Shown: positions 28,044 to 38,067, counted from the stretch's first letter. The stretch is 64,000 nucleotides of DNA from Clostridium sp. Ade.TY (GCF_000498355.1 NZ_AVSV01000022.1:62001-126000); one strand, 5' to 3'. Notes: generated from the letters alone by a model not told the origin. Made by a program: numbers and translations.

Positions 28044-28905
28044 GGATTTATTTAGCAAGAAAAAAAGTTATGGAACTATAAAAAAAGTAAATATAGAAGA
28101 TAGTTTAAAACCTAATATTCCTTCAGGAATGTGGACTAAATGTGAATCTTGTCACTCAATAATATATCATGAAGATCTTGTAAATAATAAGCATGTTTGT
28201 CCAAAGTGTAATCATCACTTTAGACTTAAAGCTAGTGAAAGAATAGAAATGTTTTTTGATAAAGGTTCTTTTAAAGAATTTGATAGAAATTTAAAAACAA
28301 AAAATCCTTTAGATTTTGAAGGATATGATAAAAAATTAGCTAGTGCTAAAGTTAGAACAGATAGCAGAGAAGCTGTAGTTACAGGAGTAGGTCTTGTAAA
28401 TGGAATAAAAATTTGTGCTGGAATTATGGATAGTTTCTTTATGATGGGAAGTATGGGAACTGTTGTTGGTGAAAAATTAACAAGGATGATTGAATATGCA
28501 ATAGATAATAATCTTCCAGTTATAATTTTTACAACATCAGGTGGAGCAAGAATGCAAGAAGGTATTTTTTCTCTTATGCAAATGGCTAAAGTAAGTGCTG
28601 CTTTAGCAAAATTAAGTGATGCAGGACTTTTATATATAACAGTAATTACAGATCCTACAACAGGTGGAGTTACTGCAAGTTTTGCTATGGAAGGTGATAT
28701 AATCTTAAGTGAACCTAACGCTTTAATTGGTTTTGCAGGAAGAAGAGTAATAGAAAATACTATAAAAGAAACATTGCCTGATGATTTTCAAAAAGCAGAA
28801 TTTTTATTAGAAAAAGGATTTATAGATAAAATAATAGATAGAAAAGATTTAAGAACATATGTATATAAAATATTAAAGCTACATGGGGTGAAAAGCTATG
28901 AATAG
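28036..28905 (+). CDS. accD: Acetyl-CoA carboxylase carboxyltransferase subunit beta (AccD)
   Basis: 289 aa. N-terminal zinc ribbon C36, C39, C55, C58, then a crotonase-fold domain with [11 protein letters not shown] and TGGVTASFA. It forms the carboxyltransferase with AccA. Overlaps both neighbours by 8 bp, consistent with coupled 1:1 synthesis. Confidence 0.97.
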   Translation: MLKDLFSKKKSYGTIKKVNIEDSLKPNIPSGMWTKCESCHSIIYHEDLVNNKHVCPKCNHHFRLKASERIEMFFDKGSFKEFDRNLKTKNPLDFEGYDKKLASAKVRTDSREAVVTGVGLVNGIKICAGIMDSFFMMGSMGTVVGEKLTRMIEYAIDNNLPVIIFTTSGGARMQEGIFSLMQMAKVSAALAKLSDAGLLYITVITDPTTGGVTASFAMEGDIILSEPNALIGFAGRRVIENTIKETLPDDFQKAEFLLEKGFIDKIIDRKDLRTYVYKILKLHGVKSYE

Positions 28906-29713
28906 AAGAATGGCAAAAAATATGAAAGCATGGGATAAAGTATCTATTGCAAGACATAAAGATAGACCTACAGGAAAGTTTTATATAGAAAATATGTTTG
29001 ATGATTTTATAGAGCTTCATGGTGATAGAAATTTTGGAGATGATAAGGCTATAGTAGGTGGAATTGCTGAAATAGGTGGAACTCCAGTTACTGTTATATC
29101 TATAACTAAAGGCGAAAACACAAAAGAAAATATAGAGAGAAATTTTGGAATGCCAAAGCCAGAAGGTTATAGAAAGGCACTTAGACTTATGAAACAGGCA
29201 GAAAAATTTAATAGACCTGTTATTTGTTTAGTTGATACTCCAGGAGCTTTTTGTGGAGTTGATGCAGAAGAGAGAGGTCAAGGATCAGCTATTGCTATTA
29301 ATCTCTTTGAAATGAGTAAGTTAAAAACACCTATAATTTCTGTAATTACAGGGGAAGGTGGAAGTGGAGGTGCTATAGCACTTGCAGTTTCTGATTCAGT
29401 TGGAATGCTTGAACATTCAATTTATTCTATTTTGTCACCAGAAGGTTTTGCATCAATTTTATGGAAGGATGCAAATAGAGCAGAAGAAGCAGCAGAAGTT
29501 ATGAAAATTACAGCTCAAGATTTGAAAGATTTTAAAGTAATAGATTTTATTATAAAAGAGCCTAATGGAGGAGCACATAAAAATCCTCAAAGAACTGTAA
29601 ATAGCTTTAAAAAAGCTATACTTACAGAACTTGAAATACTTAAAAAACTAGACAAAGAAGAACTTATAAAAAGAAGATATGATAAATTTAGATCATATGG
29701 TAATCTTATATAG
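28898..29713 (+). CDS. accA: Acetyl-CoA carboxylase carboxyltransferase subunit alpha (AccA)
   Basis: 271 aa, shorter than the roughly 315 of E. coli AccA because the N-terminal extension is reduced, as usual in clostridia. Contains [28 protein letters not shown] and [12 protein letters not shown]. The start at 28898 has GGGGTGAAAAGCT upstream within accD. Last gene of the operon. Confidence 0.96.
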   Translation: MNRRMAKNMKAWDKVSIARHKDRPTGKFYIENMFDDFIELHGDRNFGDDKAIVGGIAEIGGTPVTVISITKGENTKENIERNFGMPKPEGYRKALRLMKQAEKFNRPVICLVDTPGAFCGVDAEERGQGSAIAINLFEMSKLKTPIISVITGEGGSGGAIALAVSDSVGMLEHSIYSILSPEGFASILWKDANRAEEAAEVMKITAQDLKDFKVIDFIIKEPNGGAHKNPQRTVNSFKKAILTELEILKKLDKEELIKRRYDKFRSYGNLI

Positions 29714-29725
29714 TGTTTTTTTATG

Positions 29726-29763
29726 AGAATTAGAGTAAATTTATTTATTCTAATTCTTTTTAA
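29726..29763 (+). terminator. Terminator of the fatty-acid operon
   Basis: AGAATTAGA and TCTAATTCT form the stem; five T follow. Confidence 0.75.
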
Positions 29764-29785
29764 AATTTAATACATATTATTGACA

Positions 29786-29814
29786 TTGAGATTATATTAG
29801 AAATAATATATAAT
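29786..29814 (+). promoter_or_regulatory. Sigma-A promoter upstream of the DUF4003-like gene
   Basis: TTGAGA (29786-29791), 17 bases, TATAAT (29809-29814). A TTGACA at 29780 overlaps upstream at a 23-base distance, the same arrangement as at the purine riboswitch promoter. Confidence 0.65.
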
Positions 29815-29843
29815 TATATAAATAATTTTATGAGGATGATGAA

Positions 29844-30803
29844 ATGGATATTGAGCTGAAAGAGAAAGTAAGAATTTTTATTGATCTTACTAATGAATTA
29901 AAGAAAAATTTTAAGTGGGATAAGAAAGAAATTAATTTCTTAGGTGCTTTAATAGGAAATGAGGCAGGTTTTGAACTTGATGAAAAAAATATTAAAAGTA
30001 TAAGAAAGTATGTTATGAAAAACACTAAATTTAATTCTAAATTCAGAGGTGAGTTTAAGAATGTTTTCTCTATTCTTATGAGCAATAGAAAAGATTACGA
30101 GAAAGTTTTTCAAAATGTCAAATATATAAATGAACTATTGGTAGATAGAGGGTTTTTGGATAACAAAAATACTTTATATACATCACTTTTGTTAGCAAAG
30201 AAATTTGATGAAGATGAACTTGAAGAAGTCTTGAATAAATTGCTTACTGTAAAAGAAAAATTAATTGAGACAAATTATAATTTTTTCAAAAAAGATGATT
30301 ATTTGTCCTATGCGTATTTAGGTATTGAATATAAAAATTTTGATAAACTAATAGAAGGTATTGAATATATAGATTCAAAACTAAGTAGTATAAGTTTAAA
30401 AGAGGTTGAAAACTTAAATTTATTTTATTTAGCATTACTTGTCACAAATACGAAGCTTGAAAGCAAAATAGAAAAAGCTTTGAAAATAAGATGCAATTTA
30501 ATAGATAAATATAATTGTATAGATGATAGCATATATCTTTTCTTAGGACTAGCATCAAGTTTTGTAAAAAATGCTGATGTATTTTCAAAAGGTGTATGTG
30601 ATATATACAACATGTTAATTGAAGAGGATAATTTTAAAACTACTGGATTAACTGATAATACTATTTTAAAAATTTCTTTAAGTATTACACTTATGAGGTA
30701 CTTAGAATATATTAAAGGTGATATAATAGATGTTGATACTATGGAAGAAGATGACCTTATATACTTAATTGAAGAATATATAGTTTTTTCGATTATTTTA
30801 TAA
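29844..30803 (+). CDS. DUF4003-like protein of unknown function
   Basis: 319 aa, predicted all-helical and soluble, no signal peptide. The pattern of LLLAKKFDEDELEEVLNKL followed by repeated helical hairpins resembles DUF4003 proteins of Firmicutes, which lack a known function; this is recognition by eye, not a search. TGAGGATGATGAA precedes the ATG. It stands before the hutP-like gene with a 33-bp gap and its own promoter. Confidence 0.6.
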   Translation: MDIELKEKVRIFIDLTNELKKNFKWDKKEINFLGALIGNEAGFELDEKNIKSIRKYVMKNTKFNSKFRGEFKNVFSILMSNRKDYEKVFQNVKYINELLVDRGFLDNKNTLYTSLLLAKKFDEDELEEVLNKLLTVKEKLIETNYNFFKKDDYLSYAYLGIEYKNFDKLIEGIEYIDSKLSSISLKEVENLNLFYLALLVTNTKLESKIEKALKIRCNLIDKYNCIDDSIYLFLGLASSFVKNADVFSKGVCDIYNMLIEEDNFKTTGLTDNTILKISLSITLMRYLEYIKGDIIDVDTMEEDDLIYLIEEYIVFSIIL

Positions 30804-30836
30804 AAGTAATTCTCTTAGAGGATGGAGATGTTAATT

Positions 30837-31250
30837 ATGAAAAATACTAGTACTGATATTGCTAGAATTGCGACAAGAATGGCAATTTCAAGCAGAGAGG
30901 AAGAAGAAGAATTAAAAATAATGTATCAACAAGAGGGATGTTTAGTTACTGCTGTAAATGTTGGTGGTAATATAAATGATTCTATTCATAAAATTTTAGA
31001 AAGGGCTCTTGTTGCATCTAAAAGAAATGGACTTATAAGAGAAGAGCATCTTCATGAAGGGGCTATAATAGGAGCAACTAGAGATGCATTAATGCAAGTT
31101 CAAATGAGAGCTAGTGGACAAAATGTTGGTGGAAAAATTGGTATAGCAAGAAAAGGGGAACATATATCAATTTGTATATTTTTAAGTATTGGATTGTTAC
31201 ATTTAGATGAAGTTGTAATTGGTATTGGTCATAGAGCTATCTCAAAATAG
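30837..31250 (+). CDS. hutP: HutP-family RNA-binding antiterminator
   Basis: 137 aa from the ATG at 30837 (GGATGGAGATG upstream). Resembles B. subtilis HutP throughout, with EEHLHEGAIIGA containing the two central metal-ligand histidines and GIGHRAI the C-terminal one. HutP binds histidine and Mg2+, then NAG-triplet RNA to prevent termination in the hut operon. No histidine-degradation gene is in the window, so its target is elsewhere or different. Confidence 0.85.
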   Translation: MKNTSTDIARIATRMAISSREEEEELKIMYQQEGCLVTAVNVGGNINDSIHKILERALVASKRNGLIREEHLHEGAIIGATRDALMQVQMRASGQNVGGKIGIARKGEHISICIFLSIGLLHLDEVVIGIGHRAISK

Positions 31251-31284
31251 TTTATTATATACCTAGAAAGAAAGAGGAAAATTT

Positions 31285-31698
31285 ATGTATATTGTATTTG
31301 GAACTAAAATATTAGATACTAAAGATATAGCAAAAAATATAGAAGATAATACTGAATTTAAAATTCTTAAGGATATGAGTAAAGGAACAAAGAGAGAAGA
31401 TGTTGCTGCTTATAATTTAAGTATTCCTGTAGAAATATTAAATGAGGAAATAGAAAATGATTATAACATAGAAGAACTTGATGAAGATACTCTTTTTGAA
31501 GAGTATGTTGCAATAGCAGAGGAGATTGCTATGGAAGTTGAGGATTATCTTCCAGATGAAAGTCAAGTTAGATTTGTTACTTATAAATGGGATTTATCAG
31601 ATAATGATATTAGAGGTATATTAGTTGTTGGAAATGACGAAATAAAAGAAAATAAATTATTTGATGTATTAAAAAGATTATTAACACAAGTAGAATAA
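31285..31698 (+). CDS. Acidic hypothetical protein, 137 aa
   Basis: Not recognised. Soluble and strongly acidic in the middle (EEIENDYNIEELDEDTLFEEY). Predicted alpha/beta, with EVEDYLPDESQVRFVTYKWDL and IRGILVVGNDEI toward the end. AAGAGGAAAA precedes the ATG, 34 bp after hutP, suggesting one transcript. Ends at a strong terminator. Confidence 0.7.
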   Translation: MYIVFGTKILDTKDIAKNIEDNTEFKILKDMSKGTKREDVAAYNLSIPVEILNEEIENDYNIEELDEDTLFEEYVAIAEEIAMEVEDYLPDESQVRFVTYKWDLSDNDIRGILVVGNDEIKENKLFDVLKRLLTQVE

Positions 31699-31708
31699 GT
31701 TTTAGTTT

Positions 31709-31739
31709 AAAAAATCGAGGTTTTGGCCTCGATTTTTTT
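31709..31739 (+). terminator. Rho-independent terminator
   Basis: AAAAAATCGAGG, loop ttttgg, CCTCGA and seven T. The A-rich left flank means it can also end the convergent thioredoxin-like gene. Confidence 0.9.
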
Positions 31740-31745
31740 ATATTT

Positions 31746-32075
31746 TTAATTTTGTGATGAAAGAGTATAATATCTATCAATATCTTTTAAAAGTTTTTCA
31801 ACACTAAAGTATCTTGCTTCTCTTATGTATTCTTTTCCATCTATATATAAAAGAACTGCTGGAAATGTAAAAATACTAAAGCTAGCTAATATTTCGTTTG
31901 TATTAAAAGGGGGTATTTCATAAGCTTTTAACTTAGGAAAGTTTTTAAGTGCAACTTCAAGTTTAGATTTTATTGCAGTACAAGCACTACAAGTAGCAGA
32001 TGAAAAATATAAAAGAGTCATTCCTTTTTCTTTTAAAACTTTATCTATTTCTAATTTATCATTTAATATTTTCAT
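31746..32075 (-). CDS. Thioredoxin-fold protein
   Basis: 109 aa from the ATG at 32075; AAGGAG is 9 bases upstream, whereas the ATG at 32084 touches that site. A single thioredoxin domain with active site CSACT in SSATCSACTAIKS (C at about 29 and 32), followed by the cis-Pro region TFPAVLLYIDGKEY. The CSAC pair replaces the classic CGPC and suggests an altered redox potential. Cytoplasmic. It could serve thiol exchange under stress; no partner gene is adjacent. Confidence 0.85.
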   Translation of the reverse strand: MKILNDKLEIDKVLKEKGMTLLYFSSATCSACTAIKSKLEVALKNFPKLKAYEIPPFNTNEILASFSIFTFPAVLLYIDGKEYIREARYFSVEKLLKDIDRYYTLSSQN

Positions 32076-32220
32076 AAAAAACATCTCCTTTAATTTAATT
32101 TTAGCACTACTGTCAAATATATTTCCTGGAAAATAATTGAAAACGATATGGAAGTTTTAATAAATATATTTAAATTAAAAGAATATAAATTAAAAGAGTA
32201 GTAATATTTTAGGTGAATAT

Positions 32221-32487
32221 ATGATTATAAAGGCTATAACTATTCCAACTCCTAAAAGAATAAAAAATAAACTTAAAAAATATTGTACAAAGGAAAGAAT
32301 AGCTATATATTCTTTAATAGGTGGCGGAATAGTTATAATTTATCTTACAGAATCAAATTTTAAATCTATACCAATAGGAGGACTTTTATATTGTGGTTTT
32401 TCATATGAAGTTATAGAAAAAACAGATAAAGAAATTTTAGAACTTATATGCAAAAATAACATATTTCATGGAAACAGATATTTTTAA
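32221..32487 (+). CDS. Small hypothetical membrane-associated protein, 88 aa
   Basis: Not recognised. A basic N-terminus (TPKRIKNKLKKYCTKE) is followed by a hydrophobic segment (residues 29-46, AIYSLIGGGIVIIYLTE) and a mixed C-terminus. The site TTTAGGTGAATAT sits before the ATG. Base composition fits coding use, but the evidence is modest. Confidence 0.5.
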   Translation: MIIKAITIPTPKRIKNKLKKYCTKERIAIYSLIGGGIVIIYLTESNFKSIPIGGLLYCGFSYEVIEKTDKEILELICKNNIFHGNRYF

Positions 32488-32506
32488 AAATTAATAATTA
32501 TTTTAT

Positions 32507-32548
32507 AAAGTTATTAAATAGAATTTTTATTTAGTAGCTTTATTTTTA
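32507..32548 (+). terminator. Probable terminator before rarA
   Basis: AAAG-TA-TAAAT pairs with ATTTA-TA-CTTT with two mismatches, then ATTTTTAT. Confidence 0.5.
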
Positions 32549-32593
32549 TGTGATATAATCTATTTATTAAAAATATGAAAGAGTGGTGGAAGT

Positions 32594-33841
32594 ATGAAAC
32601 CATTGGCAGAGCTTATGAGACCAAGCTCTTTAGAAGATTTTGTTGGGCAAAAGCAAATATTAGGCAAAGGAAAGCCTTTATATAATTTAATAAGTAAAAA
32701 AGTTATTCCAAATTGCATATTATACGGTCCACCTGGAACTGGAAAAACTACATTAGCTAATATTATGGCAAATTATGTTGATAAAAAGTTTTATAAGTTA
32801 AATGCAACGACGGCATCAGTTAAGGATATACAAGATATAACTTCTAATTTAGATAATTTACTTAATTATAATGGAGTTGTAATTTATATAGATGAACTTC
32901 AACATTTTAGCAAGAAGCAACAACAGGCATTACTTGAATTTATTGAAAATGGAAGGGTAACATTAATAGCAAGTACAACTGAAAATCCATATTTTGCAAT
33001 ACATAAAGCTATTATAAGTAGATGTAATATATTTAAATTTGAACCTTTAAGTTCTAAAGATATAATTATAGGTTTAGAGAGAGCTTTACATAAACTAATA
33101 GAAGAAGGAATAGAAATAGAATACTCAATAGATGCATTAAATTATATATCAGAAATTGCACAAGGAGATTATAGAAAAGCTTATAATATATTAGAACTTG
33201 CTATTAATTCTCAACTTAAAATTAAAAAAGATATTTCAATAGAATATGTAGAAAGTCTAGGTCAATCTCATATGAGAGCAGATTCAAGTGGAGATGAGTT
33301 TTATAACCTTTTAAGTGCTCTTCAAAAAAGTATAAGAGGAAGCGATCCTGATGCTTCTGTTCATTACTTAGCAAGACTTATAGAAAGTGGAAATATAATT
33401 GCAATAACAAGAAGGCTTTCTGTAATTGTTGCTGAAGATATTGGGCTTGCTCATCCAAATGCACTTACAGTAGTCAATTCAGGTCTTGATTTAGCTCTTA
33501 AAGTAGGGTTCCCAGAGGCTAGAATAATTTTATCAGAACTTGTTATATATTTAGCGACACTTCCAAAGTCTAATAGTGCTTATTTAGCTATAAATGAAGC
33601 AATTGCTGACTTAAAGAAAAATAATATTGGTGATGTTCCAAGTCATTTAAAGGATGCACATTATAGTGGAGCTTGTAAACTAGGTGTAGGAGGTTATAAA
33701 TATCCTCATGATTATGTTAATCATTATGTTGAACAAGAATATTTACCAAATGAATTAAGAAAAAGAGAATATTATAAACCACAAAAAAATAAGTATGAAG
33801 AAAATATAAAAAAATATTGGGATATAGTAAAAAATAAATAA
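32594..33841 (+). CDS. rarA: Replication-associated recombination protein RarA (MgsA)
   Basis: 415 aa AAA+ ATPase. Walker A GPPGTGKTT (residues 45-53), Walker B VIYIDELQHF, sensor STTENP, and the C-terminal tetramerisation region with NAYLAINEA-type text (SNSAYLAINEAI) and YKYPHDY. It acts at stalled replication forks with SSB. In B. subtilis the orthologue yrvN is also next to the cymR-iscS-trmU genes, so the neighbourhood is conserved. Confidence 0.95.
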   Translation: MKPLAELMRPSSLEDFVGQKQILGKGKPLYNLISKKVIPNCILYGPPGTGKTTLANIMANYVDKKFYKLNATTASVKDIQDITSNLDNLLNYNGVVIYIDELQHFSKKQQQALLEFIENGRVTLIASTTENPYFAIHKAIISRCNIFKFEPLSSKDIIIGLERALHKLIEEGIEIEYSIDALNYISEIAQGDYRKAYNILELAINSQLKIKKDISIEYVESLGQSHMRADSSGDEFYNLLSALQKSIRGSDPDASVHYLARLIESGNIIAITRRLSVIVAEDIGLAHPNALTVVNSGLDLALKVGFPEARIILSELVIYLATLPKSNSAYLAINEAIADLKKNNIGDVPSHLKDAHYSGACKLGVGGYKYPHDYVNHYVEQEYLPNELRKREYYKPQKNKYEENIKKYWDIVKNK

Positions 33842-33866
33842 TAAATAATAAATAATAAATAATAAA
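33840..33866. repeat. 7-bp tandem repeat just after rarA
   Basis: Near-perfect TAAATAA units repeat about four times immediately after the stop codon. Probably slippage-prone and length-variable between strains; no function evident. Confidence 0.6.
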
Positions 33867-33897
33867 GAGCTAGTATTTAAATACTAGCTCAAATTTT
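33867..33897. terminator. Bidirectional terminator between rarA and the Thr-rich gene
   Basis: A perfect 24-bp palindrome (half GAGCTAGTATTT) at 33867-33890 followed by AAATTTTT, with A-rich sequence on the other side. Confidence 0.75.
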
Positions 33898-33908
33898 TAT
33901 ATTAAAAT

Positions 33909-34625
33909 CTATTGGGCAGGTATAAATGCCATTGAGAATATATCATTAGCATTACCTTCAAGTGTTAATGGAGTGCCTGAACCATCAGTTGAAGTATAGA
34001 ATAATGCTTTAAATTGAACAGGTAAGCCATTTGAATATTTGCTTCCTGAAACATCAGAAGCAGTAATCATTGAAAATCTTATACTATTTATAGTCTTTCC
34101 TGCAATTGTAATAGGTCCACCTAAAATTTGATTAAGAGGAATAACTACTTCTGTTCCTCCTTCTTGGAAGAAAGATAATCCGTAACTATAATTTTTATCT
34201 TTTGTTGAATTAGGGGATGGAGTGACAGTATATTGATCAACTTCAGTTAGGGGAGTTGTACCAAGACCTGTATCCATTGAAGCTGTATTCATTATTCTAC
34301 TATAAGGAGTTGTTCCTACAGTAGTACCTTGAGAAAGAACTAAAACATCACCTATTTTTATATTTCCATTAGTTGATTGATCACTAACTGCACTTTCATC
34401 AAAAGTTATAACTATTTCTCCACTTGCTGGTGTAGTACCAGCTGCTATACTAGTTATAGTAATAGTTGCTGGAGTTATTGAAAGAAATCTTTCAAGTCTA
34501 AAAAGGGCTTTATCTGGTGGAGTGGTTGTATTTATAGCTGTAGTATTATCATTGTCAAGTAATATAGCGTTCAACTTATATGAACCAGTAGTAGTAAAAT
34601 CATAACTTAAAAGTTTAATTAACAT
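33909..34625 (-). CDS. Thr-rich protein of unknown function, 238 aa
   Basis: Not recognised. GGAGATGATA precedes the ATG at 34625. About 15 percent Thr (36 of 238), only nine Lys, and no Cys, His or Trp, in sharp contrast with the Lys-rich neighbours. Predicted mostly beta strands with Gly/Ser/Pro turns (PATITITSIAAGTTPASGEIVITF). No signal peptide or membrane segment. Such composition is usual for exposed structural proteins, for example spore-surface or virion parts, but no collagen-like repeat or known domain is seen. It stands alone on the minus strand between rarA and iscR. Confidence 0.75.
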   Translation of the reverse strand: MLIKLLSYDFTTTGSYKLNAILLDNDNTTAINTTTPPDKALFRLERFLSITPATITITSIAAGTTPASGEIVITFDESAVSDQSTNGNIKIGDVLVLSQGTTVGTTPYSRIMNTASMDTGLGTTPLTEVDQYTVTPSPNSTKDKNYSYGLSFFQEGGTEVVIPLNQILGGPITIAGKTINSIRFSMITASDVSGSKYSNGLPVQFKALFYTSTDGSGTPLTLEGNANDIFSMAFIPAQ

Positions 34626-34773
34626 AAAAATATCATCTCCATATTCTTTAGTTTATTATAAATATTTATCTAATAATATAATAGTTCAATTATGTAAAAG
34701 GGTGATTGGTTTTAATAAGAAAAGTACTATAAAAATAAAAATATAATCTTCATAATTAATTTACATAAGATTG

Positions 34774-34802
34774 TTGACAATAACCGAGTGATTTGGTATG
34801 AT
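34774..34802 (+). promoter_or_regulatory. Sigma-A promoter of the iscR-iscS-iscU-mnmA operon
   Basis: TTGACA (34774-34779), 17 bases, TATGAT (34797-34802). ATAACC and GGTAT in the spacer (34780-34799) form an imperfect dyad and could be the regulator's own site. Confidence 0.8.
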
Positions 34803-34848
34803 ATATTCAGAAATCGTAGTAAGTTACTCTACTTTAAGGGGTGAGAAA

Positions 34849-35301
34849 ATGAAACTTTCAACAAAAGGAAGATATGGTGTTAAAGCTATGGTTGATTTAG
34901 CTATTAACTATGGAGGTGCTCCGGTATCTATTAAAACAATATCAAAAAGACAAAATATATCAGAATATTATTTAGAGCAATTATTTAGTCCCCTTAGAAA
35001 GGCAAAACTTATTAAAAGTATAAGAGGAGCTCAAGGAGGATATGTACTTAATAGGGAACCTAAGGATATTAAAGTTTCAGATATTATGTATGTATTAGAA
35101 GGACCGATAGAGATAGCTGACTGTATAGAAGGTGCTGTCTGCAATAATATTGATTGCTGCGCAACTAGAATTCTTTGGAAAAAAATAAAAGACAGTATAG
35201 ATAGTGTTATGGAATCTATAACACTTCAAGATATAGTTAATGATTATGAACAAATAAAACAAAACAATGAAAAGTTAAATCTTTTAGACAGAGGTGAATA
35301 A
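34849..35301 (+). CDS. iscR: Rrf2-family Fe-S cluster regulator IscR
   Basis: 150 aa from the ATG at 34849 (AAGGGGTGAG upstream); the in-frame ATG at 34798 falls inside the -10 element and is not used. Winged-helix start [18 protein letters not shown], recognition region [32 protein letters not shown] supplies the cluster-binding cysteines, so it is IscR-like rather than CymR, which occupies this position in Bacillus and lacks them. It heads the Fe-S operon and should autoregulate it. Confidence 0.92.
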   Translation: MKLSTKGRYGVKAMVDLAINYGGAPVSIKTISKRQNISEYYLEQLFSPLRKAKLIKSIRGAQGGYVLNREPKDIKVSDIMYVLEGPIEIADCIEGAVCNNIDCCATRILWKKIKDSIDSVMESITLQDIVNDYEQIKQNNEKLNLLDRGE

Positions 35302-35302
35302 A

Positions 35303-36484
35303 ATGAAATCAGTATATATGGATTATGCTGCAACAACATATGTTAAACCAGAAGTATTAGAAGAAATGCTTCCATACTTTACAAATAAATTCGGAAACCC
35401 ATCATCATTTTATGCAATATCAAGAGAAACTAAGATGGCTGTAGATAAAGCAAGAGGTCAAGTTGCTGATGCTTTAAATGCAGATCTTAATGAAATATAT
35501 TTTACAGGTGGTGGATCAGAGGCTGATAACTGGGCAATTAAAGGTATTGCGTCAGCTTATAAGAATAAAGGAAACCATATAATTACAACAAAAGTAGAAC
35601 ATCATGCTGTATTACATACATGTGAATATTTAGAAAAACAAGGTTTTGAAGTTACTTATTTAGATGTTGATGAAGAAGGATTCATCAATTTAGAAGAACT
35701 TAAAAATGCAATTACTGATAAAACTATATTAGTTTCAATAATGTTTGCAAATAATGAAATTGGAACAATAGAACCAATAAAAGAAATAGGAAAAATATGT
35801 AGAGAAAGAAAAGTCTTATTCCATACAGATGCAGTTCAAGCAATTGGTAATGTTGAAATTGATGTAAAAGATATGAACATAGATTTATTATCTATTGCAG
35901 GACATAAAATTTATGGACCAAAAGGAATTGGAGTTCTTTATATAAGAAAAGGTGTTAGAATACACAACTTAATTCACGGCGGTGGACAAGAAAGAAATAG
36001 AAGAGCAGGAACAGAAAATATTGCTGCAATAGTTGGTCTTGGAAAAGCTATTGAAATGGCTACTCAAAACTTAGAAGAACATTCTAAGAGATTAACTAAA
36101 CTAAGAGATGAATTAATAGATGGATTGTTAAAAATCCCTTATACTAGATTAAATGGTCCAAGAGGAGATAAAAGACTTCCTGGAAATGTTAATGTATCAT
36201 TTGAATTTATAGAGGGGGAATCAATACTTCTTTCATTAGATTTTGAAGGGGTATGTGCATCAAGTGGTAGTGCTTGTACATCAGGATCATTAGATCCATC
36301 ACATGTTTTACTTGCTATAGGTTTACCACATGAAAAAGCACATGGATCATTAAGATTAACATTAGGTGATGGTTCAACAGAAGAAGATGTAAATTATGTT
36401 TTAGAAGTTGTACCACCAATAATCGAAAGACTAAGAAAAATGTCACCATTATGGACTGACTTTATTAAGAGAGGAGAAAGATAA
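35303..36484 (+). CDS. iscS: Cysteine desulfurase (IscS/NifS)
   Basis: 393 aa from the ATG at 35303 (GAGGTGAATAA overlaps the iscR stop). PLP enzyme: Lys202 in [10 protein letters not shown] forms the Schiff base, and Cys325 in [15 protein letters not shown] carries the persulfide. It delivers sulfur to IscU for Fe-S clusters and to MnmA for tRNA thiolation, both encoded just downstream. Confidence 0.96.
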   Translation: MKSVYMDYAATTYVKPEVLEEMLPYFTNKFGNPSSFYAISRETKMAVDKARGQVADALNADLNEIYFTGGGSEADNWAIKGIASAYKNKGNHIITTKVEHHAVLHTCEYLEKQGFEVTYLDVDEEGFINLEELKNAITDKTILVSIMFANNEIGTIEPIKEIGKICRERKVLFHTDAVQAIGNVEIDVKDMNIDLLSIAGHKIYGPKGIGVLYIRKGVRIHNLIHGGGQERNRRAGTENIAAIVGLGKAIEMATQNLEEHSKRLTKLRDELIDGLLKIPYTRLNGPRGDKRLPGNVNVSFEFIEGESILLSLDFEGVCASSGSACTSGSLDPSHVLLAIGLPHEKAHGSLRLTLGDGSTEEDVNYVLEVVPPIIERLRKMSPLWTDFIKRGER

Positions 36485-36486
36485 TT

Positions 36487-36921
36487 ATGATATATAGTGA
36501 AAAAGTTATGGATCATTTCAGAAATCCAAGAAATGTAGGAGTTATAGAAGATGCAAATGGTATAGGAGAAGTTGGAAATGCTAAATGCGGAGACATCATG
36601 AGAGTATACTTAAAAATAGAAGATAATATAATAAAAGATGCTAAGTTTGAAACATTCGGATGTGGATCAGCAATAGCTTCATCATCAATGGCAACAGATT
36701 TAATAAAGGGAAAAACTGTTGAAGAAGCTTGGGAACTTACAAATAAAGCAGTTGCAGAAGCATTAGACGGACTTCCACCAGTTAAAATGCACTGTTCAGT
36801 TCTAGCAGAGGAAGCAATCCATAAAGCTATAAATGATTATAGAAAATCAGAAGGATTAGAAGCTTGGGATTTTGAAGAGCACGGAGATGACTTACACGAC
36901 CACGTTCACGGAGATGAATAG
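36487..36921 (+). CDS. iscU: Fe-S cluster scaffold IscU (NifU-like)
   Basis: 144 aa. Ligand cysteines C34 (AKCGDIM), C59 (FGCGSAI) and C103 (MHCSVLAE) and the conserved KMHCS block are all present. The C-terminus ends in an acidic His-rich tail ([13 protein letters not shown]) that may bind metal. Two bases separate it from iscS; AGAGGAGAAAG is upstream. Confidence 0.95.
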   Translation: MIYSEKVMDHFRNPRNVGVIEDANGIGEVGNAKCGDIMRVYLKIEDNIIKDAKFETFGCGSAIASSSMATDLIKGKTVEEAWELTNKAVAEALDGLPPVKMHCSVLAEEAIHKAINDYRKSEGLEAWDFEEHGDDLHDHVHGDE

Positions 36922-36929
36922 GAGATAGT

Positions 36930-38009
36930 ATGGAAAAGAAGAAGGTTGTAGTAGGTATGAGCGGCGGAGTTGATAGCTCCGTCGCTGCTTACCTTTTAAA
37001 AAAACAAGGATATGATGTTATAGGTATAACTATGCAAATTTGGCAAGAAGATAAAGAATATGAAGAAAAAGAAGGTGGATGTTGTTCTTTATCTGCTGTT
37101 GATGATGCAAGAAGAGTTTGTGAAAAGCTAGGTATACCTTTTTACGTTTTAAATTTTAGAGATTCTTTTAAAGAAAAAGTAATTAAGTATTTTGTTCAAG
37201 AATATATAGATGGTAAAACACCAAATCCATGTATAGCTTGTAATAAACATTTAAAGTTTGATGAGCTTTTAAGAAAGGCTAGGGGTATAGGTGCTGATTA
37301 TGTTGCAACTGGCCATTATGCAAAAATAGAAGAAAGAGATGGAAGATATCTTTTAATAAGATCTGATGATGATAGAAAAGATCAAACATATGCTCTTTAT
37401 AACTTTACACAAGATCAATTAGCTCATACTTTAATGCCTTGTGGAGAGTACACAAAGGATAAGATAAGAGAAATAGCAAAAGAAATAGGTCTTGCTGTTC
37501 ATAATAAAAAAGATAGTGAAGAAATATGTTTTATACCAGATGATGATCATGGTAGATTTATAAAAGAAGCACGTCCAGGTGAAGTTAAGCCAGGTAATTT
37601 TGTAGATAGTAAAGGAAACATATTAGGAAGACATAAAGGAATAGTATACTATACTATAGGGCAAAGAAAAGGACTTGGTCTTGCGCTTGGAAAACCAGTT
37701 TTTGTAATTGATATAAAACCAAAAACAAATGAAATTGTTATAGGTTCAGAAGAAAATATATTTAAAACTGATTTAATTGCAAAAGATGTTAATTTTATTC
37801 CTTTTGATGAATTAAAGGGAGAATTAAAAGTTCAAGCAAAAGTTAGATATGCTGCAAAACCAGCAGATGCTATAATATCACCATTACCTGATGGAAGAGT
37901 TAAAGTTTCATTTGCTGAAAAGCAAAGAGCAATAACAAAAGGCCAATCAGTTGTATTTTATGATGGCGAAATAGTTGTTGGTGGCGGTATAATTGAAGGA
38001 TTAGTATAA
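36930..38009 (+). CDS. mnmA: tRNA-specific 2-thiouridylase MnmA (TrmU)
   Basis: 359 aa. PP-loop SGGVDSS (11-17) activates U34 of Lys, Glu and Gln tRNAs with ATP. The cysteine pair lies in CIACNKH (near 100) and EEICFIPDD (near 200). [14 protein letters not shown] text (ATGHYAKIE) and IGQRKGLG are also typical. Directly follows iscS-iscU, its sulfur supply; the same neighbourhood exists in B. subtilis (yrvO-trmU). Confidence 0.96.
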   Translation: MEKKKVVVGMSGGVDSSVAAYLLKKQGYDVIGITMQIWQEDKEYEEKEGGCCSLSAVDDARRVCEKLGIPFYVLNFRDSFKEKVIKYFVQEYIDGKTPNPCIACNKHLKFDELLRKARGIGADYVATGHYAKIEERDGRYLLIRSDDDRKDQTYALYNFTQDQLAHTLMPCGEYTKDKIREIAKEIGLAVHNKKDSEEICFIPDDDHGRFIKEARPGEVKPGNFVDSKGNILGRHKGIVYYTIGQRKGLGLALGKPVFVIDIKPKTNEIVIGSEENIFKTDLIAKDVNFIPFDELKGELKVQAKVRYAAKPADAIISPLPDGRVKVSFAEKQRAITKGQSVVFYDGEIVVGGGIIEGLV

Positions 38010-38012
38010 AAT

Positions 38013-38047
38013 AAAGCTATGACAATTAAATTTGTCGTAGCTTTTTA
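38013..38047 (+). terminator. Terminator of the isc-mnmA operon
   Basis: AAAGCTA-GACAA pairs with TTGTC-TAGCTTT, followed by a T-rich tail. Confidence 0.8.
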
Positions 38048-38067
38048 TTTTAGAAAGGAGTTTTTGT

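Noticed and set aside
33840-33866. TAAATAA repeats as a replication or plasmid iteron
   Set aside because: Only about four short AT-only units directly after a stop codon, with no replication gene or DnaA box next to them.
34798-34848. Upstream in-frame ATG extending IscR by 17 residues
   Set aside because: It falls within the -10 element of the operon promoter; the ATG at 34849 has a ribosome site and starts at the conserved [10 protein letters not shown].
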